Origin: Candidatus Jettenia caeni
GTDB taxonomy: Bacteria > Planctomycetota > Brocadiia > Brocadiales > Brocadiaceae
DNA: 64,000 nt
Direction of reading: 5' to 3'
Assembly: GCA_000296795.1 (NCBI GenBank)
Contig: BAFH01000003.1
Coordinates: 930,401-994,400, forward strand
Position numbers and translations under genes: made by a program. Position 1 is the first letter of the stretch. Every line of letters begins with the position of its first letter. Of the stretch, positions 24,638-34,806 are shown in pieces. The notes below the pieces were generated by a model. The model was given only the letters and a program-made list of their open reading frames with translations. It was not told where the DNA came from and made no database searches.

Positions 24638-26352
24638 GTAGCTATTCAGCGAAAATATTTCAAAATTTGTTTGACAGGGAATTTGGGATAAAGAGGCATT
24701 GGGAATAGATTGTGGTATATAAGGCCTGTAAAGGCGGTTAACACAGTCTATGTGAGGCGATAGCAAAGCTATGGATGGACTGATGTCAGCAAGAGAAATT
24801 CGTGCCTTTGTCGTGCCTTATAGCGTCAAAAAAATGGATGAAAAAGCCTGTGATATAATAGCTGCAGGAGATAAATGAGTGGCTCATTATACAGGTGGAT
24901 TCATTGACGATAGACAATAGAGACATAGAGGTAACGCTCCAAAAAGTAGAGAAGCTTCTTTCTGAAGAGAAAGGGCTCTCGCCAGCCATGAGGTCCATGG
25001 TAGAGTATTGGTATTACTGATAACGCTGCTGGTTGGTCGTTTAAATCGTAACAGTCGCAACAGCAGTAAGCCGCCCTCAAGCGATCCGAACCGACGGAGA
25101 GAAAGTAAGGCGAAAGGTGAGAGGAAGGCGGGAGGACAAAAGGGTCGTGAGGGGGTGACGCTGGAAAGGGTTGAGAACCCTGATAAAGTGGAAGTGATAA
25201 AAGTAGACCGGAGGAAGTTGCCGCGTGGGGAATATAAGGAGGTGGGTTATGAAGCGCGTCAGGTGTTTGATATGAAGATTTCAAGGGAGGTAACAGAGTA
25301 TCGTGCAGAGATAGTTGAGGACACGAACGGGAACCGATTTGTTGCGCCCTTTCCTGAAGGAGTAACAAAGGCGGCACAGTATGGGGCGGATTTGAAGGCG
25401 CATGCAGTATATATGTCACAGTATCAATTGATACCCTATAAAAGAATCCAGGAGTATTTTGAAGAGCAGATGGCGATACCGGTGAGTTAAGGTTTCCTTT
25501 ACAACTTTAATCAGGAAGCCTACGAATACCTGGGAACTTTCGAGGTGAAAAGCAAGGCAGAACTGGCCAAGTCAGATGTGTTGCATGTGGATGAAACGAG
25601 TATTAACAAGAATGGGGACAGATATTGGTTGCATAGCGCATCCAATAGCAGGTGGACATACTTTTTCCCTCATCAAAAGCGTGGGACAGAGGCGATGGAT
25701 AGTATAGGGATATTGCCCCAATTTCTGGGGATTCTTTGTCATGACCTTTGAAGTCGTATTACACATATCCCTGTACGCACGTGCTCTGTAATGCGCACCA
25801 CATGAGAGAATTAGAGGGGGTGTGGGAAGAGGACAATAAGCAGAAATGGACGAAAGAGATGAAAGCCTTGCTTGAAGAGATAAATCGTGTAACAAACGAT
25901 GCCGGGGGAGTGTTGGGAGCTGGTGAGTCTGAAAAATACCGGCAAAGATACCGGGCAATATTGCAAAACGCAGAAGCAGAAAGCCCTCCCCCTGATGAAA
26001 CAAACCGTAAGGGGAAAAGGGGGCGGCTGAGAAGGACAAAAGCCAGGAATCTTCTGGAACGATTACGAGAGTATGAGGATGATGTCCTGAGGTTTATGGA
26101 CAATAAAAACGTTTCCTTCACGAATAATTTGGCTGAAAACGATATCCGGATGACAAAGGTTCAGCAGAAAATATCGGGCTGTTTCCGTTCATTGGAGGGA
26201 GCCAGGATGTTCTGCCGTATTCGCAGTTATCTCTCGACCTGTCGAAAACAAGAGGTAAATTTAAGTCAGGCATTAAGGATGCTGTTTCACGGCGAATTGC
26301 CCGATTTTGTTCGCTCATAGCGATTGTGACCGAAAATACGCTGAATAGTTAC
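24638..26352 (+). mobile_element. IS66-family insertion sequence, 1,715 bp, decayed
   Basis: Left end GTAGCTATTCAGCG (24638-24651) matches the inverse of the right end CGCTGAATAGTTAC (26339-26352) at 13 of 14 positions. The 8-bp target TGAAATTG is duplicated exactly at 24630-24637 and 26353-26360, the size typical of IS66. Inside is one broken transposase gene. It inserted 6 bp beyond the stop codon of the pyruvate carboxylase gene. Confidence 0.93.
24904..26320 (+). pseudogene. IS66 transposase, broken by two frameshifts and a nonsense codon
   Basis: Reading starts at TTG 24904 (MTIDNRDIEVTLQKVEKLLS). A missing base near 25005 shifts the frame into LLVGRLNRNSRNSSKPPSSD. An in-frame TAA follows at 25488-25490, after which GFLYNFNQEAYEYL and KSDVLHVDETSINKNGDRYW (catalytic Asp) continue in the same frame. 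A further base is lost near 25750, and the last part carries CNAHHMRELEGVWEED and NNLAENDIRM (catalytic Glu). The full set of IS66 TnpC domains is present in order but cannot be made as one protein. Confidence 0.88.
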
Positions 26353-26365
26353 TGAAATTGTATGA

Positions 26366-29300
26366 TTACTTATAAACGATCAGCAGGTCTCTTGCCTCAA
26401 CACAGTCTCTTTTCTTAACCAACACCTGTCCAATCTCACCATCGTGTTCAGCGTAAACGGTTGCTTCCATTTTCATGGCCTCCATGATGAGAAGCGGGTC
26501 ATTTTTAGCAACTTTATCACCGGCTGCCACTTTTATCGTGACAATCATGCCTGGCATGGGAGCACCGACGTGTTTGGTGTTTCCTTCTTCTGTCTGGGGA
26601 CGTTTGGTTACTGAAGCTGCCGCTTTTCGATTGGCAATAACTACTTCACGCGGTTGACCATTAAGCTCAAAGAAGACGGTACAATTTCCTTCTACATTTG
26701 ACGGGCTTATGGCTACCAGTTTGAAAATCAGGGTCTTTCCTTCCTCGATGTCAATAGCAACCTCTTCATTCATGGGCAGACCATAGAAAAATACATCCGT
26801 GGGAATGACAGACACGTCATCGTATTTCTTTCTGTGCTCAGCGTACTGAATGAAGACATCCGGATACATCAGATAGGACATGAGTTCTTCGTTGGTGATG
26901 GGCCTGGAGATCCGGCCCTCAACTTCTTCTTTAATCTCGTCAAGATTGACAGGCGGCAGATTAGCGCCGGGTCTTTCCGTAAAAGCAGGCGCCCCGCGCA
27001 AAATTCTGTATTGTACCTCTTTTGGGAAGCCTCCGGTTGGCTGACCGAGACGACCTTCAAAAAATTCTACCACAGAGGTGGGGAAAGAAATTTCCCTGTT
27101 ATTTTTAACGATATCCTGGGCATTGAGGTCATTTGTCACCAGAAAAAGTGTCAGATCTCCAACAACCTTCGAGGATGGAGTAACTTTCACAATATCTCCA
27201 AAAAGCTGGTTGACATCCGCATAAACATCAGTGATTTCATGCCACCGGTGCGCCAACCCCATCGAGTGTGCCTGCTGGAAAAGATTGGTAAACTGGCCAC
27301 CGGGTATCTCATGGTGGTACACCTCGGCAGTGCTTGATTTTTGAATAGATTCAAATGGCGCATAATACTCCCTGACCACTTCCCAATAGTCCGAGAGCAA
27401 TCCCAGTGCCTTGAAGTCCATACCCGTGTCACGTTCATGAAAACGCATCATTTCCACCAGGGTATTCAGATTGGGTTGAGATGTCAGGCCGGCAAGAGGC
27501 CCCATTGCGACGTCAACAATATCTACACCGGCTTCTGCAGCCTTGATAAGGGTGGCAATCTGACCACCTGATGTATCATGAGTATGAAGATGTATGGGGA
27601 TCTTTAGCTCGGACTTCAGGGCACGAACAAGTTCATAGGCAGCATAAGGCTTCAAGAGGCCAGCCATATCTTTAATTGCAAGGATATGGGCGCCATGTCC
27701 TTCCAGCTCTTTTGCCATTTTTACGTAATAGTCGAGCGTGTATTTTGTCCGTTTTGGGTCCAGAATATCCCCGGTATAACATAGAGCAGCTTCACAGAGG
27801 GCGTTGGTTTCTTCCAGAACGGCATCCATCGCTATTTTCATGTTCGTAACCCAGTTCAGCGAGTCGAAGACACGGAATATGTCCATACCGCTTTCCGCAG
27901 CCTGTTTGATAAATGCCTTAACGACATTATCGGGGTAGTTGGTATAACCAACACCATTCGAGGCCCTGAGCAGCATCTGGAAGAGTATATTGGGCGCTAG
28001 TCTGCGCATGAAGCGCAGGCGTTCCCAGGGACACTCCGAGAGGAATCTCATGGCAGTGTCAAAGGTTGCTCCACCCCACATTTCAAGAGAGAAGAAATCA
28101 GCATGGTTTCTCGAGTAGGCCTCAGTTATATTCAGCATATCTACTGTCCTCATACGGGTAGCCAGTAAAGACTGATGTGCATCGCGGAAGGTTGTATCCG
28201 TCAGCAATAATTTTTTCTCCCTGAGGATGTGCTGTGCAAATTTTTTCGGTCCCATTTCCAGAAGAAGGTCACGACCGCCTTTCGGTCTGGGGTTTTTACG
28301 ATCAACAGCCGGAACCGGCGCTTTACGGCGGCATACAGACTTCGGTATTTCCTTAATAAGAGTATGGCCGTTGACCAGCATATCCCCCACAAAACGCATG
28401 ATGAGGGTAGCGCGGTCCCTGCGGCGCGGAAAGTGAAAGAGGCTCGGATTTTCGTCAATGAAGCGCGTGGTGCATTTACCTGCCAGGAAATCTTTATGGT
28501 TAACCAGATTAATGAGAAACGGAATATTGGTTTTCACCCCACGAATCCGGAACTCATCCAATGCCCTGTCCATACGATGTGCTGTTTCTTCAAAACAGGT
28601 TCCAAACGCTGTAACTTTCACCAGCATAGAATCATAGTAAGGAGTTACGAGGGCGCCGGAGAAGGCAGTTCCGGCGTCAAGACGGATGCCCATGCCACCG
28701 GCAGAACGGTAATGCTGGATACGTCCGTAATCGGGAACAAACCCATTGGAGGGGTCCTCTGTGGTAATCCGGCACTGGAAGGCAATGCTATTGATATGAA
28801 TTGCCTCCTGGTTCGGTATGCGGATTTCTGGTGAATTGAGGGGAAACCCTTCACTGATTAAGATTTGTCTCTTCACCAGATCAAAACCGGTGATAGTTTC
28901 GGTGACGGTATGTTCGACCTGAATTCTGGGATTTATTTCGATGAAATAATACTTATTGGTTTCTGTATCAAGAAGAAATTCTACGGTACCGGCGTTATCA
29001 TAACTCACAGATTTACATATTTTTACGGCTGCATCACAGATGTTCTGTCTGATGTTTTTATCGAGATTCTGTGCCGGGGCGATCTCAACAACCTTCTGGT
29101 GGCGTCTTTGCAGGGAGCAGTCGCGCTCAAACAGGTGCACAATATTATGGTACTTGTCGCCAAGGATCTGTACCTCAATATGGCGCGCTTTTTCGACGTA
29201 TTTTTCTACGAAACACTCATCAGAGCCAAAGGCTGTCAGGGATTCACGCTGTGCTTCGTTCAGACGATGGCTCAGCTCTAACTCACCGCGAACCACGCGC

Positions 29301-29818
29301 ATACCGCGACCTCCACCCCCGTGGGCAGCCTTGATGATAACCGGATATCCCAGTTTATTGCAAAGGGACTTAGCCTCATCCAGACTTTTTATGGGATGGT
29401 TACATCCGGAAAGTATGGGAACCTGGGCTTTCTCAGCAATTATTCTGGCCGAGGTTTTATCTCCAAGCATGCTAAGAATTTCCGGGCGGGGACCGATGAA
29501 GGCAATACCTGCCTTTTCACAGGCACGGGCAAAGTTGGCATTTTCAGAGAGAAACCCATAGCCCGGATGTATGGCATCAACTTCCTTCTCTTTAGCCATT
29601 TGAATAATTCCTTCTATATCCAAGTAAGCTCTGACAGGCTCTTTGCCCTTACCAATCTGATACGCTTCATCAGCTTTAAATCTATGAAGCGCAAAGCGGT
29701 CTTCGTGGGAATATATTGCTACAGTTCTAATACCAAGTTCATGCGCTGCCCGGCAGACCCGTATCGCTATCTCACTACGGTTGGCAACGAGAAGCTTTTT
29801 AAATTTCCTGATTTCCAT
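26366..29818 (-). CDS. pyc: Pyruvate carboxylase
   Basis: The 1,150-residue protein is a complete single-chain pyruvate carboxylase. It has a biotin carboxylase domain (about 1-455; GGGGRGMRVV ATP loop, ERDCSLQRRHQK), and a carboxyltransferase TIM barrel (about 530-1000; DTTFRDAHQSLLATRMRTVD). The C-terminal biotinyl domain has EAMKME (Lys around residue 1,116). It makes oxaloacetate from pyruvate and bicarbonate with ATP, feeding the TCA branch and gluconeogenesis. In an autotroph that fixes CO2 by the Wood-Ljungdahl route this anaplerotic step is expected. It is monocistronic, with an IS66 element just after its end. Confidence 0.96.
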   Translation of the reverse strand: MEIRKFKKLLVANRSEIAIRVCRAAHELGIRTVAIYSHEDRFALHRFKADEAYQIGKGKEPVRAYLDIEGIIQMAKEKEVDAIHPGYGFLSENANFARACEKAGIAFIGPRPEILSMLGDKTSARIIAEKAQVPILSGCNHPIKSLDEAKSLCNKLGYPVIIKAAHGGGGRGMRVVRGELELSHRLNEAQRESLTAFGSDECFVEKYVEKARHIEVQILGDKYHNIVHLFERDCSLQRRHQKVVEIAPAQNLDKNIRQNICDAAVKICKSVSYDNAGTVEFLLDTETNKYYFIEINPRIQVEHTVTETITGFDLVKRQILISEGFPLNSPEIRIPNQEAIHINSIAFQCRITTEDPSNGFVPDYGRIQHYRSAGGMGIRLDAGTAFSGALVTPYYDSMLVKVTAFGTCFEETAHRMDRALDEFRIRGVKTNIPFLINLVNHKDFLAGKCTTRFIDENPSLFHFPRRRDRATLIMRFVGDMLVNGHTLIKEIPKSVCRRKAPVPAVDRKNPRPKGGRDLLLEMGPKKFAQHILREKKLLLTDTTFRDAHQSLLATRMRTVDMLNITEAYSRNHADFFSLEMWGGATFDTAMRFLSECPWERLRFMRRLAPNILFQMLLRASNGVGYTNYPDNVVKAFIKQAAESGMDIFRVFDSLNWVTNMKIAMDAVLEETNALCEAALCYTGDILDPKRTKYTLDYYVKMAKELEGHGAHILAIKDMAGLLKPYAAYELVRALKSELKIPIHLHTHDTSGGQIATLIKAAEAGVDIVDVAMGPLAGLTSQPNLNTLVEMMRFHERDTGMDFKALGLLSDYWEVVREYYAPFESIQKSSTAEVYHHEIPGGQFTNLFQQAHSMGLAHRWHEITDVYADVNQLFGDIVKVTPSSKVVGDLTLFLVTNDLNAQDIVKNNREISFPTSVVEFFEGRLGQPTGGFPKEVQYRILRGAPAFTERPGANLPPVNLDEIKEEVEGRISRPITNEELMSYLMYPDVFIQYAEHRKKYDDVSVIPTDVFFYGLPMNEEVAIDIEEGKTLIFKLVAISPSNVEGNCTVFFELNGQPREVVIANRKAAASVTKRPQTEEGNTKHVGAPMPGMIVTIKVAAGDKVAKNDPLLIMEAMKMEATVYAEHDGEIGQVLVKKRDCVEARDLLIVYK

Positions 29819-30256
29819 AAAAAACCTTTACATATAATTTACCGAAAAATTCATCGTATTTTGAAGATATCATGCGAGAACAATCTCTTTAAAATTGATA
29901 TATTATATACTATTAATTATTGTATGCAATAGTCTTGAGGATTGTATAATTGTATCTTTGCACATTCTTATCCACATTTTTTCAGTGCTATAGTTGTGGA
30001 GCAACCGGCATGAAGTAATGGATTATTGTTATGGAAATCACCATTACTCCAATACTTCATATTAACTTCAGTCTCATGATAGAAGTAGGAATGCGGGTCA
30101 TTGCGAGGGTATTGTCCGAAGCAATCTCATAAACCATCATAGATGTCCTTCTACCCTGCATTCATTCCATGAATTAATTCTGTTTTGGTATATTGCCGGA
30201 TTGTGGCGCATTAAAGGCAAGCTCAGACTTGCGTTTGCCGTCCAAGCTGGCTAAAT
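29819..30256. other. Intergenic region upstream of pyc, with weak promoter and repeat debris
   Basis: No gene was seen. Minus-strand TATAAT (29907-29902) has a poor -35 (TTGCAT) 16 bp away and may serve pyc. At 30095-30130 there is a degenerate 'GCGGGTCATTGCGAGG ... GAAGCAATCTCA' stretch, a form of short dispersed repeat. Confidence 0.4.
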
Positions 30257-30372
30257 ATGCTGAAAGCGTTGAGTTGTTACCGGTTGATTGATCCGGGAGA
30301 TGAATTTCGTTTTCATCAGGAGTGGTATGTGCACAGCGCTACGGGTGAACTGATGGAGGGAGATTATTCGCT
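30257..30372 (+). pseudogene. Transposase fragment abutting the leuB end
   Basis: The frame reads LKALSCYRLIDPGDEFRFHQ then EWYVHSATGEL, which resembles the segment 'CYRLIDPGSEWRLHREWF' found in IS1634/IS4-like transposases. It lacks upstream and downstream domains. The frame runs on into the leuB 3' end, on the opposite strand, without a stop between. It shows a former insertion here; assignment is by motif only. Confidence 0.4.
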
Positions 30373-31494
30373 TTACTTCCCCTCCACCTTGCTTATATAC
30401 TCCGCTACCTTGATTCCCATTCCAGAAGTTGAAAGTATTTTATCTTTTAGCGTGTTAGCAGAGGCAATATCACCGGTCCGATATCCATCCTCCAGCACCG
30501 ACATAATAGCATGTTCAATAGCGTTTGATTCTTTACTGAGTCCGAAAGCGTATTTGAGCATCATTGCCCCTGATAAGATTTGCGCCAGCGGATTGGCCTT
30601 GCCTTGTCCTGCAATATCCGGCGCAGAGCCATGAATAGGCTCAAAAAGCCCAAAGCCTGTTTCTGAAAGGCTGGCGCTGGGAAGCATGCCAATGGACCCG
30701 GTAATGGCCGATGCCAGATCTGACAGGATGTCGCCAAACATATTTTCGGTGACAATAACATCAAATTGTTTCGGGTTTGTAGCGAGTTGCATGGCTGCAT
30801 TGTCGACATACATATGATTCAACTGGATCATCGGATATTTTTTTTGAACGTAATCAATAACCACTTTCCGCCATAGTTTTGAGCTTTCAAGAACGTTTGC
30901 CTTATCAACAGAGGTTAACTTTTTACCGCGTTTCATAGCTGCTTCACAGGCTACTTTGGCAATCCTTTCAATCTCCGGTACTGAGTAAATCATGTAATCG
31001 ACAGCGTATTCTCCCTGAACGGTCCCTTCCTTCAGGGCAAGCGATGTGACCTTATTTCTGCCGAAATAAACCCCGCCCGTCAACTCCCGCACAATCAGGA
31101 TGTCCAGTCCTCCCTTCAACCGTTCTGATTTCAGAGACGCGGCATCTGCTAATGGGCCAAAAATTACGGCAGGACGCAAGTTTGCAAAAAGGCCGTAAAT
31201 GGACCTCAGGGGCAGTAATGCCCCGCGCTCGGGGGTCAATTCCGCTGGCAACGTTTCCCATTTCGGCCCGCCTACCGCACCAAAATATATAGCATCGGCA
31301 CTATCACAGACCTTTCTTGTTTCATCAGGGAGTGGGTGACCATAGGCATCGTAGGCGCATCCGCCTACTAATGCCTCTTTATATTCAAAGGTATGGCCGT
31401 ATTTCTTTGCTACGGCGTCAAGCACTTTCAGCCCTTCCTTCATTATTTCTGGTCCAATCCCATCTCCTGCCAATACAGCAATGCATTTTTTCAT
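30373..31494 (-). CDS. leuB: 3-isopropylmalate dehydrogenase
   Basis: The 373-residue enzyme begins [20 protein letters not shown] and has the isopropylmalate-binding arginines in [12 protein letters not shown], the [11 protein letters not shown] loop, and the cofactor segment [12 protein letters not shown] with [16 protein letters not shown]. It oxidatively decarboxylates 3-isopropylmalate to 2-oxoisocaproate in leucine biosynthesis. The first methionine gives the family-typical length. It stands alone here, not in a leuABCD operon, and divergent from surE. Confidence 0.95.
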   Translation of the reverse strand: MKKCIAVLAGDGIGPEIMKEGLKVLDAVAKKYGHTFEYKEALVGGCAYDAYGHPLPDETRKVCDSADAIYFGAVGGPKWETLPAELTPERGALLPLRSIYGLFANLRPAVIFGPLADAASLKSERLKGGLDILIVRELTGGVYFGRNKVTSLALKEGTVQGEYAVDYMIYSVPEIERIAKVACEAAMKRGKKLTSVDKANVLESSKLWRKVVIDYVQKKYPMIQLNHMYVDNAAMQLATNPKQFDVIVTENMFGDILSDLASAITGSIGMLPSASLSETGFGLFEPIHGSAPDIAGQGKANPLAQILSGAMMLKYAFGLSKESNAIEHAIMSVLEDGYRTGDIASANTLKDKILSTSGMGIKVAEYISKVEGK

Positions 31495-31616
31495 GTAATA
31501 ATCTCCCTCTATCCGCGCTTTTCGATTGTTGTGATAGCTTAAAACTTCTCAAAGCTTATAGTTTAAATACTGTATTTTACCTTTATTTTTAAGAAAATCT
31601 ACTTCCATTATTTTTG

Positions 31617-31644
31617 TTGACAATATTGTATTACTGGGTAAATT
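31617..31644 (+). promoter_or_regulatory. Sigma70-type promoter for surE
   Basis: TTGACA (31617-31622), 16 bp, TAAATT (31639-31644). The surE start is about 95 bp downstream. The -35 is perfect; the -10 matches four of six. Confidence 0.5.
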
Positions 31645-31739
31645 GTTTCTAGTACCAGTAAAAAAGAATAGTACAACAATTATTGATGAATAACCCATTG
31701 TTCCGCCCTATTGGGCAGATATGAATATTGAGGTAAATT

Positions 31740-32531
31740 ATGAAGATATTATTGACGAACGATGATGGCATTTATGCGCCAGGTATTGCCGCCTTAAAAC
31801 GGAGTATTCAGGATCTGGGGCAAGTAACCGTGGTAGCGCCTGATATTGAACAGAGCGGTGTAGGGCATTCGATTACCTTCGGCCATCCTTTACGCATTCG
31901 TGAGGTGCATTTAAATAATGAGTTTATTGGTTATGGTGTGAATGGTTCGCCAGCTGATTGTGTGAAATTGGCTATTTTTGAAATTATGAGAGGAGGGCCG
32001 GACATTGTTATATCAGGGCTTAATATGGGAGCCAATGTGGGTATTCATATCCTCTACTCAGGAACAGTTGCTGCGGCTGTGGAGGCGGCTATTATGGGAT
32101 TTCCTTCTATTGCTGTCTCCTTTGATATTTCTGAGCGGTATGATGATGTTAACGATGCGTCAAAAGTAGCGAGAAATGTCATAGAAAGCATTACCAGGCA
32201 TAAACTACAGAAAGGATCGCTGCTCAACGTGAATATTCCTTCTTGTCCATCCAGTCAAATGAAAGGAGTTAAGATAACACGGCAGTTTGCTCATGATTTC
32301 AGGGAGACCTTTGAAAAACGCAAAGACCCGAACGGGAAGGATTATTACTGGTTAATAGGTACTAATAAATCCATTCACCACGAGGAGGGAACGGATATCA
32401 GCGCCGTTAATGAAGGTTATATCTCCGTTACACCTCTTCGTTACGATTTGACTGATCAATATCTTTACAAGAAAATTGAGGATTGGGATTGGGGAAGTAC
32501 TCCTTACGAACGGGATAATAAAAAATCTTGA
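31740..32531 (+). CDS. surE: 5'/3'-nucleotidase SurE
   Basis: This 263-residue protein begins ILLTNDDGIYAPGIAALKR, with the Asp-Asp metal site, and has the SurE motifs GVGHSIT, YGVNGSPADCVKL and SGLNMGANVGIHILYSGTVA. It dephosphorylates nucleoside monophosphates and polyphosphate in the cytoplasm, usually as a stress or stationary-phase enzyme. It is divergent from leuB and followed by tRNA-Phe; the tRNA promoter overlaps its stop codon. Confidence 0.93.
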   Translation: MKILLTNDDGIYAPGIAALKRSIQDLGQVTVVAPDIEQSGVGHSITFGHPLRIREVHLNNEFIGYGVNGSPADCVKLAIFEIMRGGPDIVISGLNMGANVGIHILYSGTVAAAVEAAIMGFPSIAVSFDISERYDDVNDASKVARNVIESITRHKLQKGSLLNVNIPSCPSSQMKGVKITRQFAHDFRETFEKRKDPNGKDYYWLIGTNKSIHHEEGTDISAVNEGYISVTPLRYDLTDQYLYKKIEDWDWGSTPYERDNKKS

Positions 32532-32556
32532 CTTATCTCTACCTCATTTCTATAAT
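32528..32556 (+). promoter_or_regulatory. Sigma70 promoter of tRNA-Phe
   Basis: TTGACT (32528-32533), 17 bp, TATAAT (32551-32556). The -35 overlaps the surE stop codon. The mature tRNA begins 53 bp after the -10. Confidence 0.8.
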
Positions 32557-32609
32557 AATAAACAATGTATTTCTTATGCAGAGATATTTTTTGCAGAGAG
32601 AATAAAAAA

Positions 32610-32685
32610 GGGCAGATAGCTCAGTTGGTAGAGCACAGGACTGAAAATCCTGGTGTCGGCGGTTCGATCCCGCCTCTGCCCACCA
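32610..32685 (+). tRNA. tRNA-Phe (GAA), CCA encoded
   Basis: The acceptor stem GGGCAGA (32610-32616) pairs with TCTGCCC (32675-32681), then A and encoded CCA (32683-32685). The D arm is GCTC-AGTTGGTA-GAGC, the anticodon arm CAGGA-CTGAAAA-TCCTG with anticodon GAA, and the T arm GGCGG-TTCGATC-CCGCC. Total 76 nt, a standard phenylalanine tRNA with its own promoter. Confidence 0.97.
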
Positions 32686-32869
32686 CTTATTGAGAATGGT
32701 AGTTTAACATAATCAACTCAAAATTTTGTGCTACTTCACCTATAAGATAATTATTCAATGTAGTTTACTCCCGCCTTTTTATCATTTCCTGTTTGATGAT
32801 CCATTTTTACTCGAAACTTATTACCCATGATATCTTAGAATATTTTGTTTTTTTATCGGTATTTATATT

Positions 32870-33697
32870 ATGAAGAATTTACAAAATTTAGATATTCAAT
32901 CTTTAGAAGAGCATGCAAAGGTTATCCGAAGACATGTGATAAGGATGATAGCAAAGGCCGGTTCCGGCCATCCCGGTAGTTCATTATCAACAGTAGATTT
33001 ACTGGTTGCGCTTTTTTATAAGAAATTAAGACATAACCCGCAATTACCCACTTGGCCGGACAGGGATAGGTTTATTTTGTCGAAAGGCCATGGCTGTCCG
33101 GCGCTGTATGCCACCCTTGCCGAACAGGGTTATTTTAGTGTCGATAACCTTGATACCTTGCGGCAGTTTGGCAGTATTCTGCAAGGGCATCCCTGCATGA
33201 AAACAACGCCGGGAATTGAGATATCCGGCGGGTCGTTAGGGCAGGGGCTTTCCGTTGGTTTGGGGATCGCCCTGGCTGCAAAGCTGGATAAAAAGGATTT
33301 CCGTACTTATGTTATGTTAGGTGATGGGGAAATTGAGGAGGGACAGGTATGGGAAGCAGCAATGGCAGCAAGTCATTATAAAATAGACAACCTATGCGCA
33401 ATCATAGATCAAAACGGATTGCAGATTGATGGGTTTATCCATGAGATTATGTCCTCACACCCTATCCCTGAAAAATGGCGCGGTTTTGGCTGGCATGTGA
33501 TAGAAATTAACGGGCATGATTACCAGTCTATCTTAGCCGCTTATGATGATGCAGAGAAGATAAAAGGTCAACCTACGGTTATTGTGGCAAAAACAGTTAA
33601 GGGGAAAGGGGTCTCCTTTATGGAAAACCACGTTGATTGGCATGGAAAGGCGCCATCGAGAGAAGAGACCGAACGTGCGCTGGCTGAAATGAGGTAA
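32870..33697 (+). CDS. tktN: Transketolase N-terminal subunit
   Basis: The 275-residue protein is the N-terminal (thiamine diphosphate/pyrimidine) half of a split transketolase. It has GSGHPGSSLSTVDLLVALFY, SKGHGCPALYATLAE, and the Mg-TPP motif GDGEIEEGQVWEA around residue 148. With the C-terminal subunit it shifts two-carbon ketol units in the pentose phosphate pathway. Split transketolases are common in anaerobes. It is followed by a 164-bp gap holding a 40-codon ORF, then the other subunit. Confidence 0.92.
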   Translation: MKNLQNLDIQSLEEHAKVIRRHVIRMIAKAGSGHPGSSLSTVDLLVALFYKKLRHNPQLPTWPDRDRFILSKGHGCPALYATLAEQGYFSVDNLDTLRQFGSILQGHPCMKTTPGIEISGGSLGQGLSVGLGIALAAKLDKKDFRTYVMLGDGEIEEGQVWEAAMAASHYKIDNLCAIIDQNGLQIDGFIHEIMSSHPIPEKWRGFGWHVIEINGHDYQSILAAYDDAEKIKGQPTVIVAKTVKGKGVSFMENHVDWHGKAPSREETERALAEMR

Positions 33698-33751
33698 CAG
33701 TCGGATACTAGTAGTATAGCGTCAAGATAATTTATTATAAGAAGAAATATT

Positions 33752-33874
33752 ATGATAAATTGCTTTGATAGTGTGCTTGTATGGAAGGATGTAAGATACC
33801 GTAAAAGAAGTGAAGTTCATGAATGGGTGTATAAGGAACAATTTAATGATGAAAGAATACAATGGCTGAAATGA
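33752..33874 (+). CDS. Possible small ORF (40 aa) between the transketolase subunits
   Basis: ATG 33752 opens 40 codons (MINCFDSVLVWKDVRYRKRS then EVHEWVYKEQF) and stops at 33874, overlapping the next start by 13 bp. A weak AAGAAG precedes it. The overlap would couple it to the C-terminal subunit. It may be chance; no family recognised. Confidence 0.3.
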   Translation: MINCFDSVLVWKDVRYRKRSEVHEWVYKEQFNDERIQWLK

Positions 33875-34806
33875 TAGCTACGCGTCAGGCATATGGTGAC
33901 GCACTGGTAGAACTGGGCGAAAAGAATAAAGATATTGTAGTACTGGATGCTGATCTTTCAAAATCCACGACCACAGCTAAATTCGGCAAGAAATTTCCTG
34001 ACAGGTTTTTTAATATGGGGGTAGCCGAGGCGAATATGGTGAATACGGCTGCCGGGTTAGCAACCTGCGGGAAAATAGCATTTGTGAGCAGTTTCAGTAT
34101 TTTTGCTACAGGACGGACATGGGAGCAGATCAGAAATACCGTTTGTTATAGCGGATTGAATGTAAAGATCGTTGCCACGCACAGTGGTGTATCTGTGGGA
34201 CCGGATGGGGCATCACATCAGTGTATAGAAGATATATCTTTGATGAAAACAATACCAACCATGACAGTTATTGAACCTTGCGATGCATTCGAAACGAGAA
34301 AATCTATCCTGGCTGCTGTAGATTATAAAGGTCCCGTATATATTCGCCTGGGCAGAGCGGCCGTACCCGTAATTACCAAAAAGGAGGATCCTTACACTAT
34401 TGGAAAAGCAAATATTCTTAGAACGGGTAAAGATGTGGCGATTGTTGCTTGCGGGGCATTGGTTGCCAATGCTCTTACAGCATCTGATATATTATCGAAG
34501 GATGGGATCGAGGCAACGGTTGTTAACATGCATACTATCAAACCCATAGATCAGGATGTTGTTGTGAGTGTTGCAAAACAGGGAAATGCAGTAGTAACTG
34601 CAGAACAGCATGTGCTGGATGGTGGTTTGGGTAGCGCGGTTGCATCCGTATTATCCCGAAATTATCCTGTGCCTGTTGAGATGATTGGTATAGATAATCG
34701 ATTTGGTCAATCTGGCGAACCTGATATCCTCTTTAAGGAATACCATCTCCAGCCGGAGGATATTGTTTTAGCTGCCAGGCGAGCTATAGGGCGTAAGAGA
34801 AAATGA
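33862..34806 (+). CDS. tktC: Transketolase C-terminal subunit
   Basis: The 314-residue protein has the pyrimidine-binding and C-terminal domains of transketolase. It carries VLDADLSKSTTT, the GVAEANMVNTAAGLA glutamate that activates TPP, GPDGASHQCIEDI and the regulatory domain after about residue 190. It partners the subunit encoded just upstream. The 4-bp overlap with ctpA is typical of a shared transcript but not of shared function. Confidence 0.92.
   Translation: MAEMIATRQAYGDALVELGEKNKDIVVLDADLSKSTTTAKFGKKFPDRFFNMGVAEANMVNTAAGLATCGKIAFVSSFSIFATGRTWEQIRNTVCYSGLNVKIVATHSGVSVGPDGASHQCIEDISLMKTIPTMTVIEPCDAFETRKSILAAVDYKGPVYIRLGRAAVPVITKKEDPYTIGKANILRTGKDVAIVACGALVANALTASDILSKDGIEATVVNMHTIKPIDQDVVVSVAKQGNAVVTAEQHVLDGGLGSAVASVLSRNYPVPVEMIGIDNRFGQSGEPDILFKEYHLQPEDIVLAARRAIGRKRK

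Noticed and set aside
24901-25419. Long Pro/Ser-rich frame on the minus strand opposite the IS66 transposase
   Set aside because: Its composition mirrors the Gly/Arg/Lys-rich opposite strand, it has no ribosome-binding site, and the plus-strand frame is a clear IS66 transposase.
24904-26320. IS66 frameshifts considered as programmed frameshifting
   Set aside because: There is no slippery sequence at either junction, the shifts are single-base losses inside conserved domains, and a third defect is an in-frame stop.
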